In this document: piece by piece, positions 29,187 through 38,598 of the stretch
Position numbering within the stretch: position 1 is the first letter of the stretch
How the letters are laid out: every line of letters starts with the position of its first letter
From: Martinezella calliandrae
GTDB lineage: Bacteria > Pseudomonadota > Alphaproteobacteria > Rhizobiales > Rhizobiaceae
Direction of reading: 5' to 3'
Assembly: GCF_030272695.1 (NCBI RefSeq)
Contig: NZ_JARFYN010000003.1
Span: 1-64,000, forward strand
DNA length: 64,000 bases
The notes under the pieces: model-generated
What the model was told of the DNA's origin: nothing
Databases searched by the model: none
The model's input: the letters and a program-made list of their open reading frames with translations, nothing else
Made by a program: the position numbers and the translations under genes

Positions 29187-31475
29187 TTAAGCGCGTCCGA
29201 TAGCCTGCTTCGACAGGCCTTGCACCTCGGCAATCAGCCGCTTGGGGTCGACTGGCTTGACGATGACGGCGTCGGCTCCGGCCAGCAAGGCCTGGCGGCG
29301 GATAGCGTCGCGGCTGTCGGCGGTCAGCACGATTACAGGTAGAGGTGAAAGGCCATAGCGGCGCTCCAGCGCTCTCAGTTGGGCGAGCATCGCCGCCCCC
29401 TCGCCGCCGGGCATGGTGAGATCGGTGACGACGACATCCGGGCGATTCTCGCTATTTTCAGCGCGGGCGAGCAGGCCACCAAAATCCTCGACAAGGCGAA
29501 CCCTGTGGCCAGCTTTGGCGAGCATGGCGCGCACCAGCATGGCATTGACGGGATCATCTTCCCCGAGCAGGACGTTGAGGGCGATATCGGTCGCTTCCGC
29601 CGTCACAAGACCGAATTCGGGCGGGCTGTCGTTCAGCAAGTCGCGTTTCTCCATGCCGCGCATGCGACCGCTCAGCACATCGATCAGCGATTGTTCGCGC
29701 AGGGGCCGAATCAGCCAGGCATCGAAAAGATCGAGCGGATGCGTATTGCGTTCCTCGGGATTGACGAGAAAGATCTTTCTAAGGCCCGAGGCGGCCAGCT
29801 CGGCACCTTCCCGGAAATACCAGGGCGCCATGCGATGATCGACGATGAGGTCCGTCAACGGCCCGTCTTCGCCGCGGGCAGAGCGAACCAGACCTTCCAG
29901 GTCGTCGGGGCCGATCAGGCGGCAGCGACCGCCAAGCGTGCGGATGGTCTCGGCGATTGCGGCGCTTGCCGCCCCTTCGGGTGCGAGCAGCAGGACGCGG
30001 GACGCTTCGAGCAGGTCATCGCGCCTGCCGCGGTCATCTTCTTCGGCCATCATGGAAACAGGAAAGCGGATGGTGAACGCGCTGCCCTTGCCTCGCTCGC
30101 TGGCGACGCTCAATGCGCCACCGAACTCGCGCAGGATGCGGGCTGAGATTGCAAGCCCGAGGCCGGTGCCGGCGCTTCTGTCCAGCACATTGCCGGCCTG
30201 TTCGAACTCGCCGAAGATTCGGGCCTGCTCTTCCTCGGTCATTCCCGGGCCACTATCTCGGACCGATATCACCAAATCATTGCTATCGAGGCCGGCACGG
30301 ATCAGGACGCCGCCGGTTTGCGTAAATTTCACCGCATTGCCGATAACATTGAACAATACCTGGCGTAGCCGGGCGGGATCGAATTCCATGGTTTTGGGAA
30401 CGTTCGCTGCAACGGTCGCGGCGATCTCGATGCCCTTTTCATGGGCGCGATGCGCGAGCATCTCGACGACGCCTTCCAGCAGCGGCCGTAGATGTTCAGC
30501 GCGCGGGCGGAGCTGGAAGCGGCCGACTTCGATCGTCGAGAAATCCAGCAGATCTTCGACGAGCTGCACGAGGGCATTGCCGGACTGGCGGATGCCGGTC
30601 AGGTAGTTGGCTTGCTCCGGCGTCAACGGGGTCTGGGCAAGCAGGTGGTTCATGCCGAGAATTCCCGACAGCGGCGTGCGGACCTCGTGGCTGACGGTGG
30701 CGAGCAACCGCGATTTGGCGGCGCTGTTATACTCCGCCTTCAGCCGTGCTTCTTCGCGAAGGCGTGCAACTTGTCGCTCCTCGGTCACGTCGCGGGCGAC
30801 GCTCTGGATCCTCAACTGTCCGCTGGCGGGATCACGGAACATAACATCATGCCAGGCAAAGACACGCGGGCCCTCGGGCGAGGAAATCTCGGCGTCCTGA
30901 CGCTCGGAAGCTGTCGCGGCGCGGAAGACAAGTCCCGCCTCCTCAAGCGTCAACCCTTCCGGGTTGGACTTGCCGGTCAGTTTGCGGAAGGTGGCATTGG
31001 CGTGGATGATGCGGCGTTCGATATCACGCGTCACGGTGATATCGCCAAGCGCATCGTGGATGGTGGCGAGCAGGCTTGTGCTTTCGTTGCTCTCCCAGAG
31101 ACGGTCGTGCTCGTGTTCGCTGAGCGTCAGCGCATCCGTCACAATCTTGCGGGCAGCATTCCGCCTGCCGAAGATACCGGCAACGACGATCGTCAGGGCA
31201 ATCAGGCCGAGCAGCGCGGCAAGCGCCAGCGGGCCAACCGCATAGCCGACCGAAATGAGCGCCACGCCGGCGATCAGGCCGCCGCCGTTCAGCCAATGAC
31301 GCTGCAGCCATTGAGGAAGCGTGGATTGCGACGCATTCCGTATATTAGCCGGCGCAATATCAATCGGATCAGCGGTAATGAGGGGTACGTCTTTGGCCGA
31401 CCGCTCGCGCGGCTCGGTGTGGTCGTCGGCGATGGCGGCGACAAACTTTTCCTGCAGGTTTGCCAGAGTGCTCAT
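29187..31475 (-). CDS. Hybrid sensor histidine kinase with PAS domain and two receiver domains
   Basis: This 762-residue inner-membrane kinase has two membrane segments at about residues 62-108. A PAS domain (about 135-225) is followed by HisKA with the phosphorylatable His in ATVSHEVRTPLSGI, then HATPase_c with N, G1 and G2 boxes (FNVIGNAVKF, VRDSGPGM, GTGLGLAIS). A degenerate receiver has an Asp in LIVDHRMAP but lacks the N-terminal acidic pair and has Arg in place of the conserved Lys. The C-terminal receiver is complete (GEDD, VVVTDLTMPG, VKPVD). No cognate regulator gene is adjacent; the signal is unknown. Confidence 0.9.
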   Translation of the reverse strand: MSTLANLQEKFVAAIADDHTEPRERSAKDVPLITADPIDIAPANIRNASQSTLPQWLQRHWLNGGGLIAGVALISVGYAVGPLALAALLGLIALTIVVAGIFGRRNAARKIVTDALTLSEHEHDRLWESNESTSLLATIHDALGDITVTRDIERRIIHANATFRKLTGKSNPEGLTLEEAGLVFRAATASERQDAEISSPEGPRVFAWHDVMFRDPASGQLRIQSVARDVTEERQVARLREEARLKAEYNSAAKSRLLATVSHEVRTPLSGILGMNHLLAQTPLTPEQANYLTGIRQSGNALVQLVEDLLDFSTIEVGRFQLRPRAEHLRPLLEGVVEMLAHRAHEKGIEIAATVAANVPKTMEFDPARLRQVLFNVIGNAVKFTQTGGVLIRAGLDSNDLVISVRDSGPGMTEEEQARIFGEFEQAGNVLDRSAGTGLGLAISARILREFGGALSVASERGKGSAFTIRFPVSMMAEEDDRGRRDDLLEASRVLLLAPEGAASAAIAETIRTLGGRCRLIGPDDLEGLVRSARGEDGPLTDLIVDHRMAPWYFREGAELAASGLRKIFLVNPEERNTHPLDLFDAWLIRPLREQSLIDVLSGRMRGMEKRDLLNDSPPEFGLVTAEATDIALNVLLGEDDPVNAMLVRAMLAKAGHRVRLVEDFGGLLARAENSENRPDVVVTDLTMPGGEGAAMLAQLRALERRYGLSPLPVIVLTADSRDAIRRQALLAGADAVIVKPVDPKRLIAEVQGLSKQAIGRA

Positions 31476-31530
31476 GTAGGCTTGCTAACATGCCCACTCT
31501 TCCCGATGCCTTCAGGGATTCGCTAGAATT

Positions 31531-32049
31531 TTACCCTTTCGCCTTTTTCGGCAGAAGCAGTTCGTCCAGGATGACGCAACCGGCACCTACGGTGATAAAG
31601 CTGTCGGCGAGATTGAAGACGGCGAACGACCACGTCTGCGTGTGGAACAGAATATAGTCGATTACATGCCCGTAGAGGAACCGGTCGACCAGGTTGCCGA
31701 GCGCGCCGGCAATGATCAACGCAAAGCCCACATGGGCGAGCCAGCGATGATTGGGCGTACGCCGCCAGAGCCAGAGCACGAAAACCACGATGACGAGCCG
31801 CATGCCGACGATGAACCAGCCGTCCATGCCCGACAGCATCGAGAAGGCGACGCCGAGATTATAGGTGCGATAAAGCGCCAGCATCGGAATAACCGGCACC
31901 ATCTCCTGCAAGGGCAACCAAGTGTCGACCATGATCTTGACGGCCTGGTCAAGGACGACGGCGATCATGATGAAAATCAGGATCGGCAAAGGCCGGGAAA
32001 ACAGCGCTGGTTTTGCGGGCGTCTGTTCGTTCATCTCGCTGTCGGTCAT
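31531..32049 (-). CDS. lspA: Lipoprotein signal peptidase (signal peptidase II)
   Basis: This 172-residue aspartic protease of the inner membrane has four hydrophobic segments. It has the conserved [12 protein letters not shown] block. The catalytic Asp pair lies in [19 protein letters not shown] and [11 protein letters not shown]. It removes signal peptides from prolipoproteins, acting before Lnt, whose gene is also in the window. Its ATG overlaps the preceding methyltransferase stop by four bases. Confidence 0.96.
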   Translation of the reverse strand: MTDSEMNEQTPAKPALFSRPLPILIFIMIAVVLDQAVKIMVDTWLPLQEMVPVIPMLALYRTYNLGVAFSMLSGMDGWFIVGMRLVIVVFVLWLWRRTPNHRWLAHVGFALIIAGALGNLVDRFLYGHVIDYILFHTQTWSFAVFNLADSFITVGAGCVILDELLLPKKAKG

Positions 32050-32906
32050 CGCGTCTCACTGAGGGTCAGAAGATGGCGGCGGGCTTCGAACAGCATCACT
32101 GCCGTCGCCACCGCTAGGTTGAGGCTGTCGGCGCGGCCCGCCTGCGGGATGCGGGCAAGCGCATCGGCCTCTTTCGCCAGGGCATCCGGCAAGCCGGACT
32201 GTTCATTGCCCATCAGCAGCACCACGGGTTTTTTCTTATAATCGATCGTGCGATAGTCGACGGCGCCCGCCAGATGGGTGGCTACGACGGAAACGCCTGC
32301 CGTCCTCTTCCAGGCCAGAAATTCGTCCGGCGCCGCCTTGACGACCGGAACTGCGAAGACCGAGCCCATGGTTGCCCTCACCGTTTCCAACGAAAAGGGG
32401 TCCGTCGTCTCGCCAACGAGGATGACGCCAGAGGCACCAGCTGCATCCGAAGTGCGGATGATGGTGCCGAGGTTGCCGGGATCACGCACGCGATCAAGCG
32501 CCACCCAGGTGTCACCGGCCTTCGGCTTGACATCCCGAAGCGGCCGCCAGCGCTGATCGAATATGCCGACCACCATCTGCGGATTATCGCGGCGGGTGAT
32601 CGAGGCAATGACCTTTTCACTGACTTCGAGCACCAGCCCGCCGGCAGCGACGGTCTTGGCAGCCACCTGCTCGACCAAAGGCTTGCCCTTGGCAGCCTTG
32701 GCATAGACCAGCGTGCGAATGGTCCAGCCGAGCTCCAGGGCGTCGATAACCAGCTTCAGGCCTTCCGCCAAGAAAGCGCCGCTTTCCTCGCGCGACTTCT
32801 TGTTGGTCAGCGCCTTGATGTCCTTGATGATCGGATTGGCAAGGGAGGTAACCTCCTTGACATGTCCGACTTTGCGAGGCCCGTCTCTGCGGAAATCGTG
32901 GTTCAT
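32046..32906 (-). CDS. SpoU/TrmH family RNA 2'-O-methyltransferase
   Basis: This 286-residue SPOUT-fold enzyme has an N-terminal RNA-binding substrate domain ([19 protein letters not shown]). The three catalytic motifs are [34 protein letters not shown] and [17 protein letters not shown]. The target (rRNA or tRNA) is not determined. The start at 32906 makes an ATGA overlap with the upstream methyltransferase stop; an alternative TTG lies four codons earlier. Confidence 0.92.
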   Translation of the reverse strand: MNHDFRRDGPRKVGHVKEVTSLANPIIKDIKALTNKKSREESGAFLAEGLKLVIDALELGWTIRTLVYAKAAKGKPLVEQVAAKTVAAGGLVLEVSEKVIASITRRDNPQMVVGIFDQRWRPLRDVKPKAGDTWVALDRVRDPGNLGTIIRTSDAAGASGVILVGETTDPFSLETVRATMGSVFAVPVVKAAPDEFLAWKRTAGVSVVATHLAGAVDYRTIDYKKKPVVLLMGNEQSGLPDALAKEADALARIPQAGRADSLNLAVATAVMLFEARRHLLTLSETR

Positions 32907-34060
32907 TTCGGCACCCAACGGCTGAAGAGGGATGTAGAGAGCGCCCGGCTCGGCGATTTGCCGTCAAGGCCCGCCTCGCGGATGACCAGCTCGCCGGACT
33001 CGACAACGCCGCCGGCGCCGCGCATGGTTTCGCGCATCAGCTCATGGATCGAATAGAAGCTGGCGCGGATAGAGTATGCCGTCAGCACCAAACCAAGCGC
33101 CTTGGGCGACAGGATCTCGCGGCAGATGTCGAGCATCGACGGCAGGTGTTCGAAGAGATGCCAGACCTCGCCGTTCGGGCCGCGGCCGAATTTCGGGGGG
33201 TCGGTCAGAATGATGTCGTATTTGCTGCCCCGCCGTTCCTCGCGCAGGATGAATTTCATGGCGTCTTCGCAGATCCAGCGGATCGGCAGTTTTTCCATGC
33301 GGCCAAGCGCCTGGTTTTCCCGCGCCCAGCCAATCGCCTTCTTCGAGGCGTCGACATGGGTCACCTCGGCGCCGGCAGCGGCGGCGACCAGCGAGGCGAC
33401 ACCGGTGTAGCCGAAGAGGTTCAGCACCTTCAGCGGCCGCTTCGCCGCTTCGATCTGCTCCTTCATCCAGGTCCAGTGGACGATTTGCTCGGGAAAGACG
33501 CCGACATGACGAAAGGCAGTGAAGCGGCCGAGGAAATCGATGCCAAGCAATTGCAGCGGCCAGGTCTCGCCGAGCACTTCGCGCTGAAACCGCCAGCGGC
33601 CCATGCCGTCCTCATCGGTATCGCCGGTGAAGATCGCATCGGCATTGTCCCAGACATGGGCGGCGAGCGATGGCTGCCACAGCGCCTGCGCCTCCGGCCG
33701 GACGATGCGATGGGGACCGTATTGCTCGAGCTTCAAGCCGTTGCCGCTGTCGATCAGGTGGAAATCTCCGGCACCCAGGGATTCGAGGATGACGGGCACA
33801 CGCTCAGCCGGACGCTCGCCGTTTCTGACGATCAACGGGCGTTCGGGCGCTGCCGAAACCGATGCAGCAACCCGCGGCTCCGCCGTCCGCTCGTTGCGGT
33901 TGCGCGCGGCTGGCGCGGACCTGGTGCCGTCATGCCGTGCGGGTTTTGCCGGTGGCTCGCCGGTCTTGAGGGGCGCGTCACGCCTGACATCCCTTTGGGG
34001 CTTTGCGCCGGGGCCGCCCACGGTTTTCGAACCGGGTCGCCGTTCCTTCTGTTTCACCAT
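32903..34060 (-). CDS. Class I SAM-dependent RNA methyltransferase (RlmI/RlmK-like)
   Basis: This 385-residue protein has a Rossmann methyltransferase domain. Motif I is VLNLFGYTGVASLVAAAAGA, followed by VTHVDASKKAIGWARENQ; motif IV is ILTDPPKFGRGPNGEVW. The layout resembles 23S rRNA cytosine methyltransferases, but it lacks an obvious PUA domain. The first 110 or so residues are basic and of low complexity, rich in Arg, Pro and Ala. I chose the ATG at 34060. It heads a three-gene overlapping cluster (this gene, spoU-like, lspA). Confidence 0.85.
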   Translation of the reverse strand: MVKQKERRPGSKTVGGPGAKPQRDVRRDAPLKTGEPPAKPARHDGTRSAPAARNRNERTAEPRVAASVSAAPERPLIVRNGERPAERVPVILESLGAGDFHLIDSGNGLKLEQYGPHRIVRPEAQALWQPSLAAHVWDNADAIFTGDTDEDGMGRWRFQREVLGETWPLQLLGIDFLGRFTAFRHVGVFPEQIVHWTWMKEQIEAAKRPLKVLNLFGYTGVASLVAAAAGAEVTHVDASKKAIGWARENQALGRMEKLPIRWICEDAMKFILREERRGSKYDIILTDPPKFGRGPNGEVWHLFEHLPSMLDICREILSPKALGLVLTAYSIRASFYSIHELMRETMRGAGGVVESGELVIREAGLDGKSPSRALSTSLFSRWVPK

Positions 34061-34171
34061 GCTTGTCTCAAAATTGATATGTGCGTGCAAATAGCATCTG
34101 GCCGCTACTTGGCAAAGCGCTTTCCGATCTGCGATTATCCCCGGACGAAATGCCAGATCGGGAGGATTGCC

Positions 34172-34624
34172 ATGGATATGACCGGTGAAGAACGGATTGC
34201 CGCGCCGAGGGACGTCGTATGGGCCGCGCTAAACGACCCCGAAATTCTGAAGCAGTGCATTCCCGGCTGTCAGAGCCTGGAAAAGATTTCGCCGACCGAA
34301 CTGACGGCAACAGTGAAATTGAAGATCGGCCCGGTCTCCGCTTCCTTCAACGGTGAAGTGACGCTATCCAATATCAACGCACCGGAGAGCTATACGATCT
34401 CCGGCGAAGGAAAGGGCGGTATTGCCGGCTTTGCCAAGGGCGGGGCTGATGTCACCCTGGAAGAGGAAGGCGGCGAGACGATCCTGCGCTATGAGGCCAA
34501 GGCCCTGGTCGGCGGAAAGATCGCCCAGCTCGGCTCGCGGCTGGTCGATTCCAGCGCCAAGAAACTGGCTCAGCAGTTCTTCGCGGGTTTCACCGCGGCC
34601 CTCAACGGCCAGGCCACCGCCTGA
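34172..34624 (+). CDS. CoxG/SRPBCC family protein
   Basis: This 150-residue protein has the START-like fold of the carbon monoxide dehydrogenase subunit G family (MDMTGEERIAAPRDVVWAAL, broken here, then LKQCIPGCQSLEKI). In CO-oxidisers CoxG helps anchor or mature CODH; here no cox or molybdenum hydroxylase genes are nearby, so the role is unknown. GGAGGA at 34161-34166 precedes the ATG at 34172. A much longer open frame extends upstream opposite the methyltransferase gene and is not coding. Confidence 0.88.
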   Translation: MDMTGEERIAAPRDVVWAALNDPEILKQCIPGCQSLEKISPTELTATVKLKIGPVSASFNGEVTLSNINAPESYTISGEGKGGIAGFAKGGADVTLEEEGGETILRYEAKALVGGKIAQLGSRLVDSSAKKLAQQFFAGFTAALNGQATA

Positions 34625-34660
34625 TTGCGGTCGTCATCTGACGCCACATATAGGCCGATC

Positions 34661-35110
34661 ATGATGTCGAAATCAGATCTTTGGACCATCCGGCCGGCAT
34701 GCGTGCGGGACATGGATGTTCTCGCAGATATTTATCTCCGCGTGCGCCGCATCACCTTTCTTTGGGTCGATCCAGGCGATTTTCACGCTGCGGATTTCGT
34801 CATTCATACACAGGGAGAGCGGATCTTCGTCTGCGAGGACCGGAACGGTGTGATCGCCGGCTTCCTGACGCTGTGGGAACCCGATGATTTCATCCATATG
34901 CTCTATATCCTGCCAGAATTTCAGGGCTTTGGCGCCGGCAAGGCGCTCCTCGCTGCACTGCCGGAATGGCCCAATCGGCGCTACCGGTTGAAATGCCTGG
35001 TGAAGAATACGCGGGCGATCGCCTTTTACCGCACCCTCGGTTTCAAGATCATCGGCGATGGCTCATCGCCGGAAGGCGATTACAAGGACATGCGGCTCAG
35101 CGGCGGATAG
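34661..35110 (+). CDS. GNAT family N-acetyltransferase
   Basis: This 149-residue acetyltransferase contains IRPACVRDMDVLADIY at the start, the acetyl-CoA loop FQGFGAGKALLAAL at about residues 87-100, and NTRAIAFYRTLGFKIIGDG at the end. The substrate is unknown. It starts 36 bases after the CoxG-like gene and is probably co-transcribed. Adjacent ATGs at 34661 and 34664 are both possible starts. Confidence 0.87.
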   Translation: MMSKSDLWTIRPACVRDMDVLADIYLRVRRITFLWVDPGDFHAADFVIHTQGERIFVCEDRNGVIAGFLTLWEPDDFIHMLYILPEFQGFGAGKALLAALPEWPNRRYRLKCLVKNTRAIAFYRTLGFKIIGDGSSPEGDYKDMRLSGG

Positions 35111-35139
35111 AATGTTCAAGTGAACACCCGGCGCTATCG

Positions 35140-35472
35140 TCACTTTGACGGAAGCTGGCCGGCGATCTGTTCGGCGCGGCTGCGATGTTTGTCGGCTTCG
35201 GCCTGCCAGCGCACGGCTTCGCGCTCATGGTTGCGGGCGAGCTTTCGGTGTTTGCCCTGATTGAACCAGGTGACCGCTGCGCCGACCAGCATGCCGATGA
35301 TTAGCGCAACAAACAACAGCACGAAAAGCGGCGCGTTCAGCGACAGCACCTGATCGTCGGGTCTGAATGGATTGAGCGCAAGCGTGACGAACTGGCGGTT
35401 GGCCACGCAGAAGATGACGAGGATGATACCGAGCGGCAGCAATATCAGCAGGTTGATGATCTTCTTGGCCAT
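35140..35472 (-). CDS. LapA/DUF1049 domain membrane protein
   Basis: This 110-residue protein has two membrane segments (about residues 5-25 and 48-70) and a soluble charged C-terminal tail (GKHRKLARNHEREAVRW). It matches the LapA (DUF1049) family, linked in enterobacteria to control of LPS synthesis. GGAG lies eight bases before the ATG at 35472. The neighbours ihfB and sppA are on the same strand; the order ihfB-lapA is common in Proteobacteria. Confidence 0.85.
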   Translation of the reverse strand: MAKKIINLLILLPLGIILVIFCVANRQFVTLALNPFRPDDQVLSLNAPLFVLLFVALIIGMLVGAAVTWFNQGKHRKLARNHEREAVRWQAEADKHRSRAEQIAGQLPSK

Positions 35473-35628
35473 TGCGAACGCTCCTTTGTCCAGGCGCATC
35501 CGTGCCATGCACTCCTAACGCCTATAGCCGCAGAATAAGAAAGACCGGGCCGAGTTCAAGTGCCATCCGGTCGCGGCACAATCATGTCCACCGAGGACAT
35601 TCGCAAGGAGTTTGGTCAAGAACGACTG

Positions 35629-35934
35629 TTAATTGTCGTCTTCTTCGTCGCCGGCGCCGGGATTAAGGCGCTCGCGTAGTTCTTTTCCGGTCTTGAAAAA
35701 GGGAACCCATTTTTCTTCAACGAAAACCGTATCGCCCGTGCGCGGGTTGCGACCGGAGCGCGAGGGCCTGTTTTTGACGGAAAAAGCGCCGAAACCGCGT
35801 AGTTCCACCCGATTTCCGGCAGCAAGCGCATCGGTGATCTCGTCGAGGACAGCGTTGACGATATTTTCGACGTCCCGGTGGTAGAGATGCGGGTTACGTG
35901 CCGCAACAATCTGCACCAATTCCGACTTAATCAC
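35629..35934 (-). CDS. ihfB: Integration host factor subunit beta
   Basis: This 101-residue member of the HU/IHF family bends DNA as a heterodimer with IhfA. It has [20 protein letters not shown] at the N-terminus, [21 protein letters not shown] with the DNA-intercalating Pro arm, and an acidic tail (GAGDEEDDN). The start codon is GTG at 35934 with AAGGGGGC five bases before it. IHF assists sigma-54 promoters, and rpoN lies 4 kb away. Confidence 0.95.
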   Translation of the reverse strand: MIKSELVQIVAARNPHLYHRDVENIVNAVLDEITDALAAGNRVELRGFGAFSVKNRPSRSGRNPRTGDTVFVEEKWVPFFKTGKELRERLNPGAGDEEDDN

Positions 35935-35960
35935 GGTTGCCCCCTTAAATCATTGATTTA

Positions 35961-36911
35961 TCAATTGGCTGCACCCTGCCAAACAGAAAGCAGGCCGTCA
36001 AGAAACAACTTCTCGGTCATAAATTTCTGGAGATCCTCTCCCTTCATAAAATCATCATAACCGAGGAGATTTAGCAACCGGGAAGCGGCGCCGGACCATG
36101 AGAAGAATGAGGTTTTGTCCTCAGCCTTCCAATCGACGATCGGCAAGTCCTTTTTGACCTTGCGCGTCGCGAGATAGGCGCGAATTTCATCCTCGCCGCC
36201 GATTGTGTCGATCAGCTTGTTCTGCAGTGCCTGCCGGCCCGTGAAGATGCTCCCGTCTGCGAGTTTCAGCACGTCCTCGCGCGGCAATTTGCGACGGTCT
36301 GCGACGAGATCGACGAACCAGGCATAGCTGTCCATGACCATGTTGCGGATCATGTTCTTGGCTTCCTCGGTCGCCGGATGGAAAGGCGACGGCTCTGCCT
36401 TCAGCGGCGCTGACTTGATATCTTCCAACGAGACTCCGAGCTTGTCGAGCAGGTCCTTGGCCTGCGGATACTGAAAGATTACGCCGATCGACCCGGTGAT
36501 CGAAGTGTCGCCAGCAACGATGTCGTCACCCGCCGTGGCAATCATATATCCGGCAGACGCAGCCACGGTGCGGATATCGGAGACAACAGGCTTCTTCGCG
36601 GCAACCGCGCGAATGGCCTTGAAGATACGCTCGCCACCATAGGTGGTGCCGCCGGTCGATGAAATCGACACGATCAGCGCCTTAACCTGATCATTGTCCT
36701 GAATCCTCATCAGCCGCTGCAGAAGTTCTTTGTCGTCCAGGATGAGCCCGTTAACCTCGACGCGCGCGATCTGCGGTCCGCGCAGCAGATCACCGGCGAC
36801 GAAACGGAAAAGCGCAAACCCGAGCGCCACCAGGAGAAGAACGGCGATGACGCGCCAAAAGCCAAGCTTGCGGCGCAATTGTCGCCGATCTGCGATTGCA
36901 GAACTGTCCAT
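35961..36911 (-). CDS. sppA: Signal peptide peptidase SppA, 36 kDa type
   Basis: This 316-residue single-domain inner-membrane serine protease of the S49 family degrades cleaved signal peptides. A membrane anchor is at about residues 20-42. The catalytic Ser is in TVAASAGYMIATAGD, and the conserved SITGSIGVIFQYP follows. It is the short form, half the length of E. coli SppA. The ihfB gene follows 26 bases downstream and is probably in the same transcript. Confidence 0.94.
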   Translation of the reverse strand: MDSSAIADRRQLRRKLGFWRVIAVLLLVALGFALFRFVAGDLLRGPQIARVEVNGLILDDKELLQRLMRIQDNDQVKALIVSISSTGGTTYGGERIFKAIRAVAAKKPVVSDIRTVAASAGYMIATAGDDIVAGDTSITGSIGVIFQYPQAKDLLDKLGVSLEDIKSAPLKAEPSPFHPATEEAKNMIRNMVMDSYAWFVDLVADRRKLPREDVLKLADGSIFTGRQALQNKLIDTIGGEDEIRAYLATRKVKKDLPIVDWKAEDKTSFFSWSGAASRLLNLLGYDDFMKGEDLQKFMTEKLFLDGLLSVWQGAAN

Positions 36912-37239
36912 GACGCCTTATCTCTCCCCTTGTCACAAATTGGATATACGACGAACCGGATATACAACACCTTGAAACGGGCATAATCCTTAGCAAAAAT
37001 CCACGCTAATTTTCAGGAATATGCTGTGGGCCTTCGGCCCCGCGTTTGGTCAGATAGGGCGATGGTCGACAGGGCGAAACGGCCACGCATTATATTTTTT
37101 GCTAAAATTGCTTGTCGCAGACAAAAAATCCATATTGGCAAGCCAATGCAATAATGCGAAACGATCTGGCAGGCTTGTTGGCACAGTCTGTGCATGACTC
37201 GAACGTGTTTTTCCGGATCAGAGAAGACGGACCTGTTGC
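36912..37239. other. Divergent intergenic region between sppA and lptC (328 bases)
   Basis: I see no gene here; the 60-codon frame at 37013-37195 has no ribosome-binding site or recognisable sequence. It holds a direct repeat GGATATAC at 36942 and 36958, and an inverted repeat ATTGGC-aa-GCCAAT at 37134-37147. The region is AT-rich around 37085-37150, so promoters for both divergent genes are likely, but I could not fix any -35/-10 pair. Confidence 0.5.
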
Positions 37240-37926
37240 ATGCTCAATACTATAGAGACCTCCGGCCAGCCGATCAGCGCCGACCTAGGAAGAAATGCGT
37301 ATAGGGACGCAATCTTTCATTCTGCGCGCGTGAGAAGACTGAGGATCCTGCTCCCGGTGGCCGCATTGATCATCTCGCTGATCTTCATCGCGGTGTCAGT
37401 CGTGCGCGCATATCTGCCGGAGAACATTCAGATCGAGGGCGCTAAGATCGAGGACGGCAAGGTCGTAATGGAGCGTCCGGCCATCGCCGGCCGCAACAAG
37501 GACGGCATCAACTATTCCCTGCTTGCAGAAAAGGCGCTGCAGGACATCAAGAATCCCAATATGATCACGCTCAAGACCATCAAGGCCTCGATGCCGGTCA
37601 ACAACCAGGTGATCGCGCATGTGACAGCCCAAAGCGCGGATTTCGACCGGCAAGGCGACACGCTGAAGCTGACCGCGCCCTTTACGATCCTGATGGACAA
37701 CGGTTTGCGCGCCGAATTCAAAACAGCGTTCCTCGACGTGAAGAAGGGCGACCTCTCCAGCCAGGATCAGGTTGCAATATATCGAGGAGGCATGTCGGTT
37801 GTTGCACAGTCGCTCAAGATGACGGATAAGGGAAGCGTAATCGAATTCGACGGGCAGGTTCAGATGCATATCGAGCCAGCCACACTCCATAATTCAGCTA
37901 GCGAGCAACAGCCGGGCGGTTCATGA
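37240..37926 (+). CDS. lptC: LPS export protein LptC
   Basis: This 228-residue bitopic protein has an N-terminal cytoplasmic stretch, a membrane segment at about residues 32-52 (ILLPVAALIISLIFIAVSVV), and a periplasmic beta-jellyroll domain. It carries LPS from LptB2FG to LptA. The stop overlaps the lptA start by four bases. Sequence conservation in this family is low, so the call depends partly on its position before lptA and lptB. Confidence 0.92.
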   Translation: MLNTIETSGQPISADLGRNAYRDAIFHSARVRRLRILLPVAALIISLIFIAVSVVRAYLPENIQIEGAKIEDGKVVMERPAIAGRNKDGINYSLLAEKALQDIKNPNMITLKTIKASMPVNNQVIAHVTAQSADFDRQGDTLKLTAPFTILMDNGLRAEFKTAFLDVKKGDLSSQDQVAIYRGGMSVVAQSLKMTDKGSVIEFDGQVQMHIEPATLHNSASEQQPGGS

Positions 37927-38585
37927 CAAACGATTGGCGACATTCCCTTTTCAATTCCGGCCTGCGCAAGGCTGGCATTTTTTGCGCGCTTGGCGCACTT
38001 GCAATTTTTATGGCAACTGAAGCCGGCGCCCAGGCGACGACGAGCAATATGCCCGGCTTGAAGCTTTCCAAGGATCAGCCGATCCAGATCGAAAGTGACA
38101 AGCTGGAAATCCACGATGCACAAAGCCAGGCGGTATTTACCGGTAATGTTAAGGTCGTCCAGGGCACCACGACGATGCAGGCCGGCAAGATGACGGTCTT
38201 CTACAAGAAGAAGCAGCCCGCCGACGCCAATGCCAAGTCGACAACCGATAATCCGGTCGCAAATGCTGCCAAGCAGCAGAACCAGTCACTGGTCTCCGGC
38301 GATGCTGACATCGATCACATTCTGGTCACCGACAAGGTCTACCTGGTCTCCGGGACGCAGACGGCAACGGCTGATGACGGATCCTTCGACATGGCCAACC
38401 AGCTCGCCATTCTCAACGGCCAGAAAGTCGTGCTGACCGACGGTCCGAACGTGTTTACTGGCTGTAAGCTCACCGTGCATATGGCCACGGGCGAGGCGCA
38501 ACTGGATGCCTGCGGGGGCCGCGTCCAGATCCAGCTCGATCCGAAGTCGCAGCAAGTGCAGCAGCAACAGCAAAAAAAGAACTGA
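37923..38585 (+). CDS. lptA: LPS export periplasmic protein LptA (OstA)
   Basis: This 220-residue secreted protein has a signal peptide ending about residue 37 (AGAQATTS). The OstA-like domain starts with DQPIQIESDKLEIHDAQSQAVFTGNVKVVQG (shown here in parts: IQIESDKLEIHD and AVFTGNVKVVQG). It bridges the periplasm between LptC and the outer-membrane LptDE. A Lys/Gln-rich tail ends the protein. It is in the lptC-lptA-lptB order. Confidence 0.93.
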   Translation: MTNDWRHSLFNSGLRKAGIFCALGALAIFMATEAGAQATTSNMPGLKLSKDQPIQIESDKLEIHDAQSQAVFTGNVKVVQGTTTMQAGKMTVFYKKKQPADANAKSTTDNPVANAAKQQNQSLVSGDADIDHILVTDKVYLVSGTQTATADDGSFDMANQLAILNGQKVVLTDGPNVFTGCKLTVHMATGEAQLDACGGRVQIQLDPKSQQVQQQQQKKN

Positions 38586-38598
38586 TCCCGGTCTCCTC

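Noticed and set aside
33044..34171. Long in-frame extension upstream of the CoxG-like gene
   Set aside because: It lies antisense to the methyltransferase gene. The CoxG fold and a GGAGGA site both start at 34161-34172.
37134..37150. Sigma-54 promoter (TGGCAAGCCAATGCA) before lptC
   Set aside because: The GG and GC elements are nine rather than ten bases apart, and the -12 TTGC is imperfect.
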